Source: Klebsiella indica
Lineage (GTDB): Bacteria; Pseudomonadota; Gammaproteobacteria; Enterobacterales; Enterobacteriaceae
Assembly (NCBI RefSeq): GCF_005860775.1
Contig: NZ_VCHQ01000005.1
Span: 244,521 to 308,520, forward strand
Length of the DNA: 64,000 nucleotides
Direction of reading: 5' to 3'
Shown here: piece by piece, positions 1 through 10,085 of the stretch
Numbering within the stretch: the first letter of the stretch is position 1
Layout of the letters: every line of letters starts with the position of its first letter
Made by a program: the position numbers and the translations under genes
The notes under the pieces: generated by a model
Databases searched by the model: none
The model's input: only the letters and a program-made list of their open reading frames with translations
Told to the model about the DNA's origin: nothing

Positions 1-1170
1 AAGCGCCATCGTATTACGCTGTTATTCAATGCCAATAAAGCCTATGACCGACAGGTCGTTGAAGGGGTCGGTGAATATTTACAGGCATCGCAACTGGAAT
101 GGGACATCTTCATTGAAGAAGATTTCCGCACGCGAATTGAAAATATTAAGGAATGGTTAGGTAATGGCGTTATTGCCGATTACGACGATCCGGAAATTGA
201 AAATCTGCTGATCGACGTTGATGTGCCGATTGTCGGCGTTGGCGGCTCTTTTCATCGCCCGGAATGTTATCCGAACGTTCACTATATCGCCACCGACAAC
301 GCCGCACTGGTTGAGAGCGCCTTCCTCCACCTGAAGGAAAAAGGCATCAACCGCTTTGCTTTTTATGGTCTGCCCGCCACCAGTTGCAAAGGCTGGGCGG
401 CCGAGCGCGAGCATGCTTTCCGTCAACTGGTGGCCAGAGAGAAGTATCGCGGCGTGGTGTATCAGGGGCTCGAAACCGCGCCGGAAAACTGGCAGCATGC
501 GCAAAATCGCCTCGCTGACTGGCTGCAAACGCTACCGCCACACACCGGTATTATCGCCGTCACCGATGCCCGCGCGCGCCACATATTACAGGCCTGCGAA
601 CTGCTGCATATTCCGGTGCCGGAAAAACTGTGCGTTATTGGCATTGATAACGAAGAGCTCACCCGCTACCTGTCACGCGTCGCCCTGTCGTCCGTTGCCC
701 AGGGCACCCGCCAGATGGGCTATCAGGCGGCAAAACTGCTGCACCGTCTGCTGGAAAACGAAGAGTTACCCCTTCAGCGTCAGCTTATTCCACCGATGCG
801 GGTGATCGGCCGCCGCTCCACCGATTACCGCTCGCTGTCCGATCCGTCAGTGATTCAGGCGATGCACTATATCCGCAATAACGCCTGCAAGGGGATCAAA
901 GTTGAGCAAGTGCTGGATGCCATCGGTATCTCTCGCTCCAATCTTGAAAAACGCTTCAAAGAAGAAGTGGGCGAGACGATTCATACGGTGATCCACAGCG
1001 AAAAGTTAGAAAAAGCACGCAGCCTGTTGGTTTCCACCACTCTGTCGATTAACGAGATCTCACAGATATGCGGCTACCCATCGCTGCAATATTTCTATTC
1101 GGTCTTCAAGAAAGAGTACGATGTAACGCCGAAGGAGTATCGCGACCGGCATAGCGAAGTGATGATGTAG
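1..1170 (+). CDS. xylR: Xylose operon activator XylR, 5' end cut by window edge
   Basis: D-xylose-responsive transcriptional activator of the xylAB and xylFGH operons. The reading frame is open from base 1 and begins KRHRITLLFNANKAYDR, which matches residue 4 onward of the 392-residue E. coli protein, so only about three N-terminal codons lie outside the window. The first two thirds is a LacI/PBP1-like sugar-binding domain. The last ~100 residues (about bases 845-1145) are an AraC-type double helix-turn-helix domain containing GISRSNLEKRFKEEVGE and YPSLQYFYSVFKKEYD. It converges with bax across a shared hairpin. Identification is firm. Confidence 0.97.
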   Translation, partial: KRHRITLLFNANKAYDRQVVEGVGEYLQASQLEWDIFIEEDFRTRIENIKEWLGNGVIADYDDPEIENLLIDVDVPIVGVGGSFHRPECYPNVHYIATDNAALVESAFLHLKEKGINRFAFYGLPATSCKGWAAEREHAFRQLVAREKYRGVVYQGLETAPENWQHAQNRLADWLQTLPPHTGIIAVTDARARHILQACELLHIPVPEKLCVIGIDNEELTRYLSRVALSSVAQGTRQMGYQAAKLLHRLLENEELPLQRQLIPPMRVIGRRSTDYRSLSDPSVIQAMHYIRNNACKGIKVEQVLDAIGISRSNLEKRFKEEVGETIHTVIHSEKLEKARSLLVSTTLSINEISQICGYPSLQYFYSVFKKEYDVTPKEYRDRHSEVMM

Positions 1171-1182
1171 AACACAAAGAAA

Positions 1183-1209
1183 AATGCCCGCGCTTACGCG
1201 TCGGGCATT
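1183..1209. terminator. Bidirectional hairpin between xylR and bax
   Basis: AATGCCCG at 1183-1190 pairs with CGGGCATT at 1202-1209. A-rich sequence lies upstream, which is a U-run for the minus strand. It sits between two convergent genes and probably serves both. Confidence 0.75.
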
Positions 1210-1225
1210 AAACCTGTATCAGTGA

Positions 1226-2053
1226 TTACATATGGGCGGCAATCAACCGCTGGTTATCCTGATACATGGCGAAGAGATAGTTGTTGTAACTCGACCCTCT
1301 GGTCGAATAGCCCTTCAGCTTATGAATCATCGTGCTGGCGGTCAGCTCTTGATCGGCCTTACGCATTTGCGCCCGCGATTTACGGAACGACGAATAAGCC
1401 GGATGCGTATTCAGATTTCTCACATACGCCTGAACGGACTGCTCAATAGAATCAAACTGAGAGTAGCCCTTCATCGCGCCACGACAGTTACCGCCGCCAC
1501 ACTTCATGCCAAACAGATTATTATTAACCCGCGCCAGTTTGGATGTTCCCCAGCCGCTTTCCGCCGCCGCCATCGTTGCCACCATGCTGGTCGGAATAAT
1601 ATCGACGCGCTCAAGCAGCGAGTTCCATGGAATATGGCGAGTATTGCCTGACCACTTCACTTTATAACGTGAGGCGATCTCTTTCAGACGCGCACGCTCA
1701 GCCGGCGACCAGCGAACATCGTACTGCTTAGAGACAAGCCAGTTACGATCGGCGGTGATCATCTGGTTTTGCTTCGTAATATAAGGCATTACCGTCCGGA
1801 GAAACGCCCTTTTCCTTGGTGTCCCGGAAGGGTATTTTCGCAAATCAGGAAGTGAACTGCTCTTTACACTATTGCGAGAATACTCTTGTTTACTGCTTAC
1901 CTTACTAACTTTAACGGCACTTTTCTTCTTGATAACTGAGGCTTTATCACTCGTTGTTGCTGTGTGCGTTACTGCCAGCACACTACCTGAAAATAGACAG
2001 GTAAATAACATGAGTATCGTAGCCCCATATCGTCGTATGGGAGTCGATATCAT
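1226..2053 (-). CDS. bax: Bax family glucosaminidase-domain protein
   Basis: 275 residues, against 274 in E. coli Bax. The N-terminus is signal-peptide-like (basic start, hydrophobic run MLFTCLFSGSVLAV), so the protein is probably exported. A linker rich in Ser and Lys follows, then a C-terminal mannosyl-glycoprotein endo-beta-N-acetylglucosaminidase-like (lysozyme fold) domain with the hallmark AAAESGWGTSKLARVNNNLF. Family knowledge suggests peptidoglycan hydrolysis; the cellular role of Bax is not well settled. The start is supported by AGGAGACCTA just upstream. It is divergent from malS, as in E. coli. Confidence 0.93.
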   Translation of the reverse strand: MISTPIRRYGATILMLFTCLFSGSVLAVTHTATTSDKASVIKKKSAVKVSKVSSKQEYSRNSVKSSSLPDLRKYPSGTPRKRAFLRTVMPYITKQNQMITADRNWLVSKQYDVRWSPAERARLKEIASRYKVKWSGNTRHIPWNSLLERVDIIPTSMVATMAAAESGWGTSKLARVNNNLFGMKCGGGNCRGAMKGYSQFDSIEQSVQAYVRNLNTHPAYSSFRKSRAQMRKADQELTASTMIHKLKGYSTRGSSYNNYLFAMYQDNQRLIAAHM

Positions 2054-2367
2054 TAGGTCTCCTGGTCGGATACACTCATTCCAACGCCTTATTTTTCATA
2101 AAAATAGATAAACGAATCGCGAATAGTATCAAAAATACCCAGATCGCGCACCCTCAGAAATAGTCCAATTCTGAAAAGCTGTCACCTGAAATGGATTTCT
2201 GCACCGCTATAAAGAGGCAAAAATGCTAGCGCCATCTCATTTTTGCTTATTTTTTGAGCGAGATCACTCACCCCTTTTCATCCTCCCTGAAAAATCGCAG
2301 GCGGGATGAGTTCATCAAACGAGCTGACGCGCAAACTGAGCAAAACACCGCTTACAGGAACTCCGGA
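2054..2367. promoter_or_regulatory. bax-malS divergent control region with MalT-box-like motifs
   Basis: A 314-base region between divergent genes. GGGATGAG at 2303-2310 (plus strand) and GGATGA read on the minus strand at 2278-2283 match the GGA(T/G)GA core of MalT boxes, in line with the known MalT dependence of malS. An open frame extends malS upstream to 2254, but it runs through these motifs and has no signal peptide at its start, so I treat it as non-coding. Spacing of the boxes was not tested against known malS promoters. Confidence 0.5.
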
Positions 2368-4398
2368 ATGAAACTCGTAGCGCTTGCACCGTTATTGTTG
2401 CCTGGGATGGCCTTCGCCGCCTGGACAACCGCCGATTTCCCCGCCTTTACCGGAGAAGGTACCGGCAGATTTATCAGTCAAACCGAGGTAACAAAGGGAA
2501 CGCGGCCGCTGCGCATTAATGATAGTCAGCAGTGCTGGCAGCCTGCTGGCGCGATAAAACTTAACCAGATGCTCTCTCTGGAGCCCTGTCGTGATACGCC
2601 GCCACAATGGCGTGTGTTCCGCGATGGCCGCTATACCCTGGAAGTCGATACCCGCTCGGGTACACCGACCCTGATGATCTCGCTGGCAGAGAAACAGGTT
2701 TCCGCCACCGCGCCCCAGTTGAAGCAGTGCCCGAAATGGGATGGTAAACCGCTGACCATTGACGTCAGCAAATCCTTTGCCGAAGGCAGTAAAGTTCGCG
2801 ATTTCTACAGCGGTAATATCACGACCGTAAAAGGCGGTAAAATTACCCTCCAGCCAGCACTTAACAGCAATGGTCTGCTGCTGCTTGAGCGCGCAGAGAC
2901 GCAAACCGCCGCGCCGTTCAACTGGCACAATGCGACGGTCTATTTCGTCCTGACCGACCGCTTTGTTAACGGTAATCCGGCTAACGACAATAGCTATGGC
3001 CGCCACAAAGATGGCATGCAGGAAATCGGCACCTTCCACGGCGGCGATCTGCAAGGCTTGACCAGCAAACTTGATTATATCCAGCAGCTCGGCGTCAATG
3101 CCCTGTGGATTAGCTCACCGCTGGAACAGATCCACGGATGGGTTGGCGGCGGCACCAAAGGTGACTTCCCCCACTATGCCTATCATGGCTATTATCCCCT
3201 GGACTGGACAAAACTGGACGCCAATATGGGTACAGAAGACGATCTCCGTCGTCTCGTCGATGAAGCCCACAAGCGGGGGATACGTATTCTGTTCGACGTG
3301 GTAATGAATCACACCGGTTATGCGACCCTGGCCGATATGCAGGAGTATCAGTTTGGCGCGTTGTACATTCATGGCGATGAGTTGAAAAAGACCCTCGGCG
3401 CCCACTGGACCAACTGGGCGCCTCACGCAGGCCAGAGCTGGCACAGTTTTAACGATTACATCAACTTCAGCGATAAAACCGGATGGGAGAAATGGTGGGG
3501 GAAAAAATGGATCCGCACCGACATTGGTGACTACGATAACCCCGGCTTTGATGACCTGACGATGTCGCTGGCCTTCCTGCCGGACGTGAAAACCGAATCT
3601 ACAGAGCCTTCTGGTTTGCCAAATTTCTATCGTCATAAACCGGACACCGCAGCGAAAGCGATCCCCGGCTATACGCCGCGCGATTACCTGACCCACTGGC
3701 TCAGTCAATGGGTTCGCGATTACGGCATCGACGGTTTCCGCGTTGATACCGCTAAACACGTAGAACAGGCCGCCTGGCAGCAATTAAAAACCCAGGCCAC
3801 ACAAGCGCTGGCTGAATGGAAAAGCGCCAACCCGGGTAAAGCGCTGGATAAGGCGCCGTTCTGGATGACCGGCGAGGCCTGGGGTCATGGGGTGATGCAG
3901 AGCGATTATTATCGCCACGGCTTTGATGCGATGCTGAATTTTGATTATCAGGATCAGGCGGCAAAAGCGGCAAGCTGCATGGCCAATATGGATCTGACCT
4001 GGCAACAAATGGCGGATAAATTGCAGAATTTCAATGTATTAAGCTACATTTCCTCTCACGATACCAGCCTGTTTCGTGAGGGTGGCAGTTCCGCAGCGGA
4101 ACTGCTGCTACTGGCGCCAGGCGCAGTGCAAATATTCTATGGCGACGAGTCCTCACGGCCATTCGGCCCGACCGGATCCGATCCGCTACAGGGCACGCGT
4201 TCAGATATGAACTGGCAGGATGTCAGCAGCAAGGCCGCACGCAGCGTCGCCCACTGGGAAAAACTGGGCCAGTTTCGCGCTCGTCATCCAGCCATCGGCA
4301 TGGGTAAACAAACCACACTACCGATGGCAAAAGGCTACGCTTTTATCCGCGAATACGGTGATGACAAAGTAATGGTGGTATGGGCTGGACAGCAGTAA
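2368..4398 (+). CDS. malS: Periplasmic alpha-amylase MalS
   Basis: Endo-alpha-1,4-glucanase of the maltodextrin system, acting in the periplasm on long linear maltodextrins. The start chosen gives 676 residues, the E. coli length, and a proper signal peptide MKLVALAPLLLPGMAFA; AGGA lies upstream. GH13 catalytic residues are visible: nucleophile Asp460 in GFRVDTAKH, acid/base Glu503 in MTGEAWGHG, and a transition-state Asp in SSHDTS. Further GH13 blocks include FVLTDRFVNG and LFDVVMNHTG. A cysteine-containing N-terminal domain precedes the barrel. It is expected to be in the MalT regulon and is followed by a strong terminator hairpin. Confidence 0.97.
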   Translation: MKLVALAPLLLPGMAFAAWTTADFPAFTGEGTGRFISQTEVTKGTRPLRINDSQQCWQPAGAIKLNQMLSLEPCRDTPPQWRVFRDGRYTLEVDTRSGTPTLMISLAEKQVSATAPQLKQCPKWDGKPLTIDVSKSFAEGSKVRDFYSGNITTVKGGKITLQPALNSNGLLLLERAETQTAAPFNWHNATVYFVLTDRFVNGNPANDNSYGRHKDGMQEIGTFHGGDLQGLTSKLDYIQQLGVNALWISSPLEQIHGWVGGGTKGDFPHYAYHGYYPLDWTKLDANMGTEDDLRRLVDEAHKRGIRILFDVVMNHTGYATLADMQEYQFGALYIHGDELKKTLGAHWTNWAPHAGQSWHSFNDYINFSDKTGWEKWWGKKWIRTDIGDYDNPGFDDLTMSLAFLPDVKTESTEPSGLPNFYRHKPDTAAKAIPGYTPRDYLTHWLSQWVRDYGIDGFRVDTAKHVEQAAWQQLKTQATQALAEWKSANPGKALDKAPFWMTGEAWGHGVMQSDYYRHGFDAMLNFDYQDQAAKAASCMANMDLTWQQMADKLQNFNVLSYISSHDTSLFREGGSSAAELLLLAPGAVQIFYGDESSRPFGPTGSDPLQGTRSDMNWQDVSSKAARSVAHWEKLGQFRARHPAIGMGKQTTLPMAKGYAFIREYGDDKVMVVWAGQQ

Positions 4399-4412
4399 CT
4401 TGCTGCCCCGCG

Positions 4413-4436
4413 ACGCCCCGGCTATCGGGGCGTTTT
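4413..4436 (+). terminator. malS rho-independent terminator
   Basis: ACGCCCCG, a five-base loop, CGGGGCGT, then TTTATC, 14 bases after the malS stop. Confidence 0.85.
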
Positions 4437-4570
4437 ATCAGAATAAACATCTAAAAATAGACGATATATAAGAATAAAAACAAAGCATCATCCTGATACT
4501 TCGATTTGCACACTGTCTGCGCTGGCGTTATGGTTACCCACTTTCCAGGGATACCGATAGACTAATCGCG

Positions 4571-5827
4571 ATGACATTTTCACTTTTTGGCGACAAATTT
4601 ACCCGTCACTCGGGCATTACCCGCCTGATGGAAGACCTTAATGACGGCCTGCGCACACCGGGCGCTATTATGCTGGGCGGCGGCAATCCCGCACAGATTC
4701 CGGAAATGAATGATTACTTCCATAGCCTGCTGGCCGACATGCTAAATAACGGCAAAGCCCTTGATGCGCTGTGCAATTATGACGGCCCGCAGGGTAAAAG
4801 CGAGCTGCTCTCCCTGCTGGCGAAAATGCTGCGCGAGGAGCTGAGCTGGGAGATTGGGCCGCAGAATATTGCACTAACAAATGGCAGTCAGAGCGCATTT
4901 TTCTACTTGTTTAACCTCTTTGCTGGCCGCCGGGCGGATGGAACTACCCGTAAGGTCCTGTTTCCGTTGACGCCTGAGTACATCGGCTATGCCGATTCCG
5001 GCCTTGAAGAAGATCTGTTTGTCGCGACTCGTCCAAATATCGAACTGCTGCCGGAAGGCCAGTTTAAATACCATGTGGATTTCGAGCATTTGCAGGTGAC
5101 GGACGAGACGGGAATGATCTGCGTCTCCCGTCCTACCAATCCGACCGGTAACGTCATTACCGACGATGAGCTGATCAAGCTGGATGCGCTGGCTAACCAG
5201 CGCGGTATCCCGTTGGTTATTGATAACGCCTACGGTGTTCCGTTCCCTGGGATCATTTTCAGCGATGCCCGGCCGCTGTGGAACCCAAACATCGTCCTGT
5301 GCATGAGCCTCTCCAAACTGGGTCTGCCGGGTAGCCGCTGCGGGATTATTATTGCCAACGAAAAAACCATCTCCGCCATCAGTAATATGAACGGCATTAT
5401 TAGCCTCGCCCCCGGTGGTATAGGGCCTGCAATGATGTGTGAGATGATTAAACGCAACGATCTGTTGCGACTTTCGGAGACGATAATTAAGCCGTTCTAT
5501 TTCCAGCGTGTCCAGGAAACTATCGCCATTATTCGCCGTTATCTACCGGAAGATCGTTGCCTGATCCACAAGCCGGAAGGTGCGATTTTCCTCTGGTTGT
5601 GGTTTAAGGATCTGCCCATTTCCACCGAGCTGCTGTACCAGCGCCTGAAACAACGCGGTGTTCTGATGGTGCCGGGCGACTACTTCTTCCCGGGGCTGGA
5701 TAAGCCATGGCCACATACGCACCAGTGCATGCGCATGAACTATGTGCCAGACCCGGAGAAGATTGAAGCGGGGGTGAAGATCCTTGCCGAAGAAGTTGAA
5801 CGCGCCTGGCGTGAGCAGGACGCGTAA
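4571..5827 (+). CDS. avtA: Valine-pyruvate aminotransferase AvtA
   Basis: Fold-type I PLP aminotransferase (transaminase C), exchanging the amino group between valine or alanine and pyruvate or 2-oxoisovalerate in the cytoplasm. 418 residues, against 417 in E. coli. Visible features are the GGGNPAQIPEMNDYF start, the SRPTNPTGNVIT stretch, and the PLP lysine region SLSKLGLPGSRCG. It lies between malS and ysaA as in E. coli and appears to be monocistronic. Confidence 0.96.
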   Translation: MTFSLFGDKFTRHSGITRLMEDLNDGLRTPGAIMLGGGNPAQIPEMNDYFHSLLADMLNNGKALDALCNYDGPQGKSELLSLLAKMLREELSWEIGPQNIALTNGSQSAFFYLFNLFAGRRADGTTRKVLFPLTPEYIGYADSGLEEDLFVATRPNIELLPEGQFKYHVDFEHLQVTDETGMICVSRPTNPTGNVITDDELIKLDALANQRGIPLVIDNAYGVPFPGIIFSDARPLWNPNIVLCMSLSKLGLPGSRCGIIIANEKTISAISNMNGIISLAPGGIGPAMMCEMIKRNDLLRLSETIIKPFYFQRVQETIAIIRRYLPEDRCLIHKPEGAIFLWLWFKDLPISTELLYQRLKQRGVLMVPGDYFFPGLDKPWPHTHQCMRMNYVPDPEKIEAGVKILAEEVERAWREQDA

Positions 5828-5836
5828 TGACGCATC

Positions 5837-5898
5837 ATGTAGCCCGGAATTGAGGAATATTCCCGGTTTGCGCTACGCTTAACCGGGCTACGGAAACA
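5837..5898. repeat. REP-type palindrome after avtA
   Basis: GTAGCCCGG near 5839 pairs with CCGGGCTAC near 5884, with an interior containing TTTGCGCTACGC. This is the structure of an enterobacterial REP element between two convergent genes. Confidence 0.6.
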
Positions 5899-5910
5899 CG
5901 TTGCTGGACA

Positions 5911-6399
5911 CTACATCGCCAGCGCCATTCTCTGGCGGCGTTCGGCGCTCATTCTTTCCAGCTCCATCGGCTCCATACAGTGCAGCGCCTGGGTCGGGCA
6001 TGCTGCCACGCAAGCCGGGCCCTCTTCGCGATGGCTGCACAAATCGCACTTCAGCGCCTGGATGCCCTCATCCATCCACATCACGGTCATCGCCCCGTAA
6101 GGACACGCCACCATGCAGCTTTTACAGCCAATACAGCGGCGCTGATCCACCCGCCAGACCGCGTTTTCACGCTGAATTGCACCCTCAGGACACACATTCG
6201 CGCAGGGGGCATCCTCGCACTGATGGCACAGCGTCGCAGTCGAGAAACTATCGCTTTTCACCACGCGGATCCGCGGCATAAAGCGCGTTGGGGTTACGCC
6301 AGAACAGTCCTGATCCTGCTGATGGGACACCACGCAGGCAACTTCACAGGTACGGCAACCGATGCACTTTTGCGCATCTGCGATAATAAACCGATTCAT
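5911..6399 (-). CDS. ysaA: HydN-like 4x[4Fe-4S] ferredoxin subunit YsaA
   Basis: 162-residue electron-transfer protein of the DmsB/HycB/HydN type. Four cysteine clusters are visible in order: CIGCRTCEVAC, CHQCEDAPCANVCP, CIGCKSCMVACP and CDLCSHREEGPACVAACP, predicting four [4Fe-4S] centres. It has no signal peptide, so it should be cytoplasmic. No catalytic oxidoreductase subunit is adjacent, so its partner cannot be read from context. Position between avtA and yiaJ matches E. coli. Confidence 0.92.
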   Translation of the reverse strand: MNRFIIADAQKCIGCRTCEVACVVSHQQDQDCSGVTPTRFMPRIRVVKSDSFSTATLCHQCEDAPCANVCPEGAIQRENAVWRVDQRRCIGCKSCMVACPYGAMTVMWMDEGIQALKCDLCSHREEGPACVAACPTQALHCMEPMELERMSAERRQRMALAM

Positions 6400-6516
6400 C
6401 CTTGCTCCATTGTGGATAAAAATGCAGAGTGCCAGAAAAAAACCCTCGCGCGCCTTGATCCTGAATGGAGTCAGCCGCTTTTTCTCGCCAATATCCGGGA
6501 TAAATGGTCATTTGCC

Positions 6517-7335
6517 TTAGTCTTCTCGCACGGAAAATCCCAACTCACGAGAAATCGCCTCTGCCGTATCACGTAGCGGTTTCAGTAAATTCTTTTCTCC
6601 AATCTGCTTGAGGCGTGATGTTGATAAGGAGATGGAAATAGCGTAAGGAACCCGTCGGTGAATATCGAAAACGGGCACCGCCAGACAGGAAACACCAAGC
6701 TCGTTTTCTTCCCTGTCCATCGCCATATTACGTTCACGGATCTGCGCTAGCTCATCATACATAGCAGGCAGACCAGTGATGGTATTCCGGGTCAACGGCT
6801 GAATAATATCCTGGTGAGAGTTCCAGTAACGTTCAACATAGTCAGGATGGCCGAACGCCATGTAAATCTTCCCCATCGCAGAGCAATACAGCGGCATATG
6901 CTGACCGATATAGGCGCGGGTGCGCAGCATGCCGGTGGTCGGCTCCAGCTTATAGATCAGGATGGCATGATCGTCTTCACGGCTGGAGAAGTTGACGGTC
7001 TCGCCAGTGGCGATATTCAGCGTCTCAAGATGCGGCGCAGCCACATGAATGATATTCAGCGATGACAGGGCTTTCTGCCCGACAGCGATAAATTTAGTGG
7101 TCAGACGATAGCTTCCGGCGGCAGGCGCGGGGGTGACATACCCGCAGGACTGCAATCCCTGTAGCAGTCGATGCACGGTACTTTTGTTCAGCCCTGCCAG
7201 TTCAGACAAGTGCGCCAGCGGGCATCCGTTCGGGTAGTTACTGAGGATCTCAATCAGCATCAAACCACGGAACAGGCTCTGACTACCGGCTGGCCTCTCT
7301 TTTTCTTGCGTCATTTCGCTCTCTTTTATGCCCAT
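6517..7335 (-). CDS. yiaJ: IclR-family repressor of the yia operon (YiaJ/PlaR)
   Basis: Repressor of the divergent yiaK operon. IclR architecture: N-terminal winged helix (LIEILSNYPNGCPLAHLSEL, then KSTVHRLLQGLQSCGYV) and a C-terminal effector domain (SAMGKIYMAFGHPDYV, ELGVSCLAVPVFD). The chosen start, MGIKESEMTQEK, gives 272 residues and is preceded by GGGGAGCGG. An upstream in-frame start would add 27 residues that do not match E. coli YiaJ. The C-terminus ends at FSVRED, a few residues earlier than the E. coli protein. In Klebsiella the described inducer of the system is an L-ascorbate phosphate. Confidence 0.93.
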   Translation of the reverse strand: MGIKESEMTQEKERPAGSQSLFRGLMLIEILSNYPNGCPLAHLSELAGLNKSTVHRLLQGLQSCGYVTPAPAAGSYRLTTKFIAVGQKALSSLNIIHVAAPHLETLNIATGETVNFSSREDDHAILIYKLEPTTGMLRTRAYIGQHMPLYCSAMGKIYMAFGHPDYVERYWNSHQDIIQPLTRNTITGLPAMYDELAQIRERNMAMDREENELGVSCLAVPVFDIHRRVPYAISISLSTSRLKQIGEKNLLKPLRDTAEAISRELGFSVRED

Positions 7336-7485
7336 CGCTTCCGCTCCCCTTTTCGTCGCGCTCTGATGGTAGCGCAAAGTGTGTTTCAGTTCACGATCTG
7401 AACCAAAAAAACACAACTATTTGATTTTGATGATTTTAAAAAATAGACCACCCCGTTGATCTGTCAAAATTTGATCGCTATATTT

Positions 7486-7498
7486 GAAATCAGATTTC
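7486..7498. promoter_or_regulatory. Candidate YiaJ operator upstream of yiaK
   Basis: A perfect 13-base inverted repeat, GAAATC-A-GATTTC, lies 56 bases before the yiaK start in the yiaJ-yiaK divergent region. Placement fits an IclR-type operator. The assignment is inference. Confidence 0.4.
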
Positions 7499-7553
7499 GC
7501 ATAGTGAAATTTAAAGATAAAAAAGTGGTCAAAAATAAACGGGAGAAGCAGGA

Positions 7554-9028
<1,475 letters not shown>

Positions 9029-9050
9029 AACGTTATCTTTGGAGCACAAC

Positions 9051-9980
9051 ATGAAAACGAACAATACCGGTTATATTATCGGTGCGTATCCCTGTGCACC
9101 CTCATTTCACCAAAAGAGTGAAGAGGAAGAGAAGGAATTCTGGCGGCAACTCTCCGATACTCCTGATATTCGTGGGCTGGAGCAACCCTGCCTTGAACAT
9201 CTTCACCCACTCGGCGACGCGTGGTTATTGCGCCATACGCCAGGCAACTGGCAAATCGTCGTGACGGCGATTATGGAAACCATGCGCCGTCGCGGTGAAA
9301 ACCGCGGCTTTGGGCTGGCCTCCAGCAATGAAGATCAGCGTCAGGCCTGTGTGGCGTACTATCGCCACCTTTACCAGAAGATCACGACAATCAACGCGGC
9401 AAGCGCCGGGAAAGTGATCGCGCTTGAGCTGCACGCCGCACCGCTGGCCGATAACCCAAACGTCGCGCAGGCAACGGACGCATTTGCCCGTTCAGTGAAA
9501 GAGATCGCTGGCTGGGACTGGCCGTGCGACCTGGTGCTGGAACACTGCGACGCAATGACCAGCGCCACACCGCGCAAAGGATTCCTGCCTCTGGACAACG
9601 TGCTGGAGGTGATTGCCGACTACGACATCAGCGTTTGCATTAACTGGGCGCGTTCCGCCATTGAAGGACGCAACACCACCCTGCCACTAACCCATACGCA
9701 GCAGGTGAAACAGGCTGGCAAACTCGGCGCGCTGATGTTCTCCGGTACAACGCAAAGCGGTGAATACGGCGAATGGCAGGATTTACATGCGCCTTTCGCG
9801 CCTTTCTGCCCTGACAGCATGATGACGCAGGAACATACCCATGAATTACTGACCTGCGCAGGAACAGACGTTCTGCAATTCACGGGTATTAAGTTACTGG
9901 AAATTAACGCTAATGCCGACGTCAGTCACCGCGTAGCGATATTACGCGACGGCATTACGGCATTAAATAACGCCAAATAA
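9051..9980 (+). CDS. yiaX1: DUF4862-type protein YiaX1 of the yia operon
   Basis: 309 residues from the ATG preceded by TTTGGAGC. I recognise the gene by its position in the yiaK-L-X1-X2-P-Q-R-S order described in Klebsiella and by its likeness to the DUF4862 family. Motifs include [30 protein letters not shown] and [15 protein letters not shown], which suggest a TIM-barrel, sugar-isomerase-like fold. It has no signal peptide. The enzymatic step is unknown to me. E. coli lacks this gene in its yia operon, where TRAP transporter genes yiaMNO occupy the space. A REP element follows. Confidence 0.8.
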   Translation: MKTNNTGYIIGAYPCAPSFHQKSEEEEKEFWRQLSDTPDIRGLEQPCLEHLHPLGDAWLLRHTPGNWQIVVTAIMETMRRRGENRGFGLASSNEDQRQACVAYYRHLYQKITTINAASAGKVIALELHAAPLADNPNVAQATDAFARSVKEIAGWDWPCDLVLEHCDAMTSATPRKGFLPLDNVLEVIADYDISVCINWARSAIEGRNTTLPLTHTQQVKQAGKLGALMFSGTTQSGEYGEWQDLHAPFAPFCPDSMMTQEHTHELLTCAGTDVLQFTGIKLLEINANADVSHRVAILRDGITALNNAK

Positions 9981-9982
9981 TA

Positions 9983-10037
9983 AGACGTTGCCGGATGGCG
10001 GCGTAGGTCTGATAAGCAAAACGTCATCAGGCATTAA
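9983..10037. repeat. REP/BIME element between yiaX1 and yiaX2
   Basis: GTTGCCGGATGGCGGCGTA followed by GTCTGATAAG and CGTCATCAGGCAT: the standard REP palindrome sequence of enterobacteria. It lies inside the operon and could affect mRNA stability. Confidence 0.75.
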
Positions 10038-10085
10038 ATAATTTACTTTTCATCGCCAGAATACTTACTTTACGAGAATACGAAG

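Noticed and set aside
2254..2367. N-terminal extension of malS
   Set aside because: The extension runs through MalT-box-like sites and would bury the signal peptide; the internal ATG gives the exact E. coli length.
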